Shown here: positions 4,866-6,514 of the stretch, one piece after another
Numbering within the stretch: the stretch's first letter is position 1
How the letters are laid out: each line of letters opens with the position of its first letter
Assembly (NCBI GenBank): GCA_030609125.1
Contig: JAUWCW010000114.1
Coordinates: 1-6,514, forward strand
Length of the DNA: 6,514 nucleotides
Source: Candidatus Rokuibacteriota bacterium
Lineage (GTDB): Bacteria > JAUVQV01
Direction: 5' to 3'
The notes under the pieces: model-generated
Seen by the model: only the letters and a program-made list of their open reading frames with translations
The model's database searches: none
Told to the model about the DNA's origin: nothing
Translations under genes and position numbers: made by a program

Positions 4866-4903
4866 GCGTCCTCCGGGATCACGGAGTGATGCCCGGAAGA
4901 CGC
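4866..4903 (-). promoter_or_regulatory. RNA hairpin 1 in the leader of the cytochrome gene
   Basis: GCGTCCTCCGGGATCA and TGATGCCCGGAAGACGC form a 16-bp stem with one bulged C and a 5-base loop, 29 bp upstream of the cytochrome ATG. In minus-strand RNA the only non-Watson-Crick pair is a U-G wobble; on the plus strand it would be a C-A mismatch, so the structure is tuned to the minus-strand transcript. Confidence 0.6.
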
Positions 4904-4921
4904 CTCACGTGATGGTGTCGG

Positions 4922-4955
4922 GGTGCCGGCGCGGCCTTCAGGCCGGCGCCGCACC
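4922..4955 (-). promoter_or_regulatory. RNA hairpin 2 between the small exported protein and the cytochrome gene
   Basis: The stem pairs GGTGC with GCACC, GGCGC with GCGCC and GGCC with GGCC around loop TTCA, with one offset bulge on each side. It begins 14 bp after the stop of the upstream small gene. No U run follows. Together with the hairpin at 4866-4903 it occupies most of the 133-bp gap, suggesting processing, differential stability or attenuation. Confidence 0.55.
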
Positions 4956-4969
4956 TCCGCGGTGTGATA

Positions 4970-5323
4970 TCAGGTGAGAGGAGGAAAAAAACGGGGGGGG
5001 CGGTAGATCGGCGAAGAAAAACCCTCAGGCTCGTCGGGAGACGATGCCGTGACAAAAGGATGTCCTTCCGGTGCGACGATCATGGTGCAGGGAGACGGCG
5101 ATATCCAGGGGATATCGGCGACGAAGCCGCCCGGTCCCTGCTGATCGCCGCAGACTTGCAAAGGCTGAATGTAGTGCGCCGCGCCGTCGCCGGCAGCGTC
5201 GGTCACCGGCAGGGGCTGATGGAAGGTGAAGGGAAGAACCTGCAGGATCAGGGCAGCCAGCAACAGACAGCTGACAAGTGCAACTGCCCGTGAACTGGCG
5301 CCGGATCGCTGAGAAAGGTCCAT
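4970..5323 (-). CDS. Small exported or membrane-anchored protein of unknown function
   Basis: A 117-residue protein. Residues 1-12 are polar with two Arg, 13-30 form a hydrophobic segment (RAVALVSCLLLAALILQVLP), and the rest is soluble and proline-rich, with Cys58 in LQVCGDQ, a Cys in SPSPCTMI, and a C terminus reading PIYRPPRFFPPLT. The hydrophobic part could be an uncleaved anchor or a signal peptide. I do not recognise the family; the layout recalls short hypothetical proteins found with metal-resistance genes, but that is weak. It starts at ATG 5323, with only AAGGT about 12 bp upstream as a ribosome site. A good promoter lies 46 bp upstream. It is probably co-transcribed with the cytochrome gene 133 bp downstream, and divergent from the HhH-GPD gene. 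Confidence 0.6.
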   Translation of the reverse strand: MDLSQRSGASSRAVALVSCLLLAALILQVLPFTFHQPLPVTDAAGDGAAHYIQPLQVCGDQQGPGGFVADIPWISPSPCTMIVAPEGHPFVTASSPDEPEGFSSPIYRPPRFFPPLT

Positions 5324-5369
5324 AAAATACGCGTTACCTTAGTGTCTGACAAATGTATTGCTACTTAAA

Positions 5370-5398
5370 AGATTATGCTTCCTTGAGGCGCAAGTCAA
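5370..5398 (-). promoter_or_regulatory. Sigma-70-like promoter for the small protein-cytochrome unit
   Basis: On the minus strand TTGACT (5393-5398) and TAATCT (5370-5375) are spaced by 17 bp. The leader is about 40 nt to the ATG at 5323. CTTGCGCCTCAAG overlaps the -35/spacer as a short palindrome (CTTG/CAAG) and could be an operator, but it is too short to be sure. Confidence 0.65.
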
Positions 5399-5474
5399 GA
5401 AGAACCTTGAAGAAATGTGAATATTGGTACAAAGCCGTCGCCGAAAAGAGATTCCGGTAGGGCCGGCGGGTATC

Positions 5475-6134
5475 ATGGTGCAGACGATGAAGATTGGGCG
5501 ACGGGACCTCATGGCTGTCTACGATCGCCTCCACCGGGCCTTCGGGCCTCAGGGGTGGTGGCCGGGGGAGACCCCGTTCGAGGTCGCTGTCGGGGCAATC
5601 CTGACCCAGAACACCAACTGGGGAAATGTGGAGAAGGCGCTCGCCAACCTGAAGGGGGCCGGGCTTCTCACGCCGCGAAGGATGGCCGCCATGGAGCCGC
5701 GGCGGCTCGCCGCCCTGATACGACCCGCGGGTTTCTTCAACCTCAAAGCGGAGAGGATAGGGTGCTTTCTGCGGTACCTGGCGAAGCGCCACGGCCTGAG
5801 AATGGAGGGGCTCCTCACCGCCGACCCGGGCCGGCTGAGGCGGGAGCTTCTTGAGGTCCGGGGGATCGGTCCGGAGACGGCCGACTCCATTCTTCTTTAC
5901 GCCGCCGGTCATCCCTTCTTCGTCGTCGACGGCTACACCCGGCGGATCTTCTCCCGGCACGGTTTTGTCGATCACGACGTCTCCTACGACCATCTTCAGG
6001 AATTCTTCACCCGCCGCCTTCCCGAAAAGGCGGCGCTCTTCAATGAGTTTCACGCGCTTATCGTCACGCTCGGGAAGCAGTTCTGCCGCCCCCGGTCCCC
6101 CAGGTGCGAGGCCTGTCCCCTCGATCCTCCCTGA
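5475..6134 (+). CDS. Endonuclease III-like HhH-GPD base excision repair protein (COG2231-like)
   Basis: A 219-residue protein of the HhH-GPD glycosylase superfamily, acting on damaged bases in DNA in the cytosol. PFEVAVGAILTQNTNW (34-49) is the conserved base-flipping helix region. The helix-hairpin-helix is LLEVRGIGPETADSILLYA (125-143), and Asp152 in FVVDGYTRRI is the conserved catalytic aspartate. The lysine that makes endonuclease III a lyase (GxGRKTA) is replaced by Glu134, so a monofunctional glycosylase is expected. The C terminus has C204-x6-C211-x2-C214 of the Fe-S loop, but TGA falls exactly where the fourth Cys (x5) should be. I prefer ATG 5475, preceded by GGCGGG; ATG 5487 is possible, and a TTG at 5424 would add 17 unlikely residues. 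It is divergent from the exported-protein unit and followed by a terminator. Confidence 0.88.
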   Translation: MVQTMKIGRRDLMAVYDRLHRAFGPQGWWPGETPFEVAVGAILTQNTNWGNVEKALANLKGAGLLTPRRMAAMEPRRLAALIRPAGFFNLKAERIGCFLRYLAKRHGLRMEGLLTADPGRLRRELLEVRGIGPETADSILLYAAGHPFFVVDGYTRRIFSRHGFVDHDVSYDHLQEFFTRRLPEKAALFNEFHALIVTLGKQFCRPRSPRCEACPLDPP

Positions 6135-6151
6135 CAGGGCACTGAGAGGGG

Positions 6152-6193
6152 ACTCGTCTCCGGGCTTTTCCCCGGATTTCCGAGTTGTCTTTT
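6152..6193 (+). terminator. Nested hairpin terminator after the HhH-GPD gene
   Basis: An outer stem ACTCG/CGAGT (6152-6156, 6181-6185) encloses an inner stem CCGGG/CCCGG (6160-6164, 6171-6175) with loop CTTTTC. TGTCTTTT follows directly. It lies 17 bp after the stop codon and fits a Rho-independent terminator with an imperfect U run. Confidence 0.6.
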
Positions 6194-6299
6194 GCCGAAC
6201 GTTGCGATACCGTGAGGGCGGTTTTTTGTGAATGGCCAGGAACTTTCTGCCGCCGGCACAGTCAAATCAAGAGGGACGGGGTCCCGGGAGGAAGAGATC

Positions 6300-6514
6300 G
6301 TGAGGATTCGAGAATCGGTTCTGGCTGTCGTGATGCCGGCCCTTCTGCTGACCAGTGCGGGCTGTGATTTCTTCAAGTCCTCCGGTCCGGAAGGGGGCGT
6401 CAGTCCCTTCGTGAGCGACTTTTCGGTATCTCCCTCGGTGGTTTCCTGCGGACGGAATTTCGTCCTCGGCTTCCGCTACTCCGACCCCCAGGACGACATC
6501 GAGTTCATGCGGAT
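6300..6514 (+). CDS. Lipoprotein, N-terminal part (runs off window)
   Basis: The first 71 codons of a gene starting at GTG 6300, with an excellent ribosome site GGGAGGAAGAG just upstream. The product begins MRIRESVLAVVMPALLLTSA followed by GC: a short basic start, hydrophobic core and lipobox SAGC with lipid Cys22, so an envelope lipoprotein is predicted. The mature start DFFKSSGPEGGVSPFVSDFS is followed by a strand-rich segment (VSCGRNFVLGFRYSDPQDD) resembling a beta-sandwich edge with a second Cys. No family is recognised from this fragment. It follows the terminator by about 105 bp, so it probably has its own promoter, although none is clear in 6194-6285. Confidence 0.75.
   Translation, partial: MRIRESVLAVVMPALLLTSAGCDFFKSSGPEGGVSPFVSDFSVSPSVVSCGRNFVLGFRYSDPQDDIEFMR

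Noticed and set aside
5424-5474. TTG start giving a longer HhH-GPD protein
   Set aside because: No ribosome site precedes the TTG, and the extra 17 residues (basic, low complexity) are not part of the family fold.
6132-6180. TGA read as selenocysteine with a SECIS element downstream
   Set aside because: The hairpin just after the TGA has a two-base loop in its best form, and the nested structure further on looks like a terminator. No useful sequence follows in frame. Kept only as a minor alternative under the stop-codon finding.
1-6514. CRISPR array, rRNA or replication origin
   Set aside because: No regularly spaced repeats, rRNA cores or iteron/DnaA-box clusters were seen.

Overview
The window looks like a piece of a GC-rich deltaproteobacterial genome of the Geobacter/Desulfuromonas type. 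This is inferred from gene content: a Tat-exported C_GCAxxG_C_C (split-Soret-like) cytochrome, a NosL-like protein, an FtrD-like Fe-S lipoprotein, and a small cysteine-rich protein ending CPVRMEIYKIYGK. No taxonomic marker beyond a tRNA is present.

The window divides at an elongator tRNA-Met gene (minus strand, 2429-2505). To its left (1-2428) is an accessory, patchwork segment. It holds the 3' part of an arylsulfatase gene, a GNAT acetyltransferase gene bracketed by two degenerate copies of an integron attC-like left end (shared 12-mer TCGCTGTAGCTG), a seven-cysteine small protein, about 430 bp of very GC-rich DNA without a convincing gene, and the first ~72 codons of a tyrosine recombinase. 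That recombinase remnant starts 110 bp from the tRNA 3' end and is joined in frame to a lipoprotein signal and low-complexity tail. This is the classic layout of a tRNA-targeted island whose integrase has been broken.

To the right (2505-6514) the DNA looks like chromosomal backbone. From right to left on the minus strand, a promoter at 5370-5398 drives a small exported protein and then, after two strong RNA hairpins, the Tat-exported C_GCAxxG_C_C cytochrome. A 14-bp-stem hairpin follows. Next is a symmetrical 184-bp imperfect inverted repeat (MITE-like or a large operator). Then comes a compact unit: an IS630-type transposase N-terminal fragment overlapping by 8 bp an FtrD-like (DUF2318) lipoprotein gene, followed by a NosL-like gene with a Met/Lys-rich tail. 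These exported cysteine and heme proteins suggest a periplasmic metal or redox function; the exact role is not deducible from the sequence.

On the plus strand, divergent from the small exported protein, is an endonuclease III-like HhH-GPD protein. Its TGA stop falls exactly where the fourth Fe-S cluster cysteine would be. A nested terminator hairpin follows, and then the start of a lipoprotein gene that runs off the window.

The least expected structures are the in-frame integrase-lipoprotein chimera, the attC-like bracketing of the GNAT gene, the 184-bp inverted repeat beside the transposase-derived HTH gene, and the stop codon at the fourth cluster cysteine.
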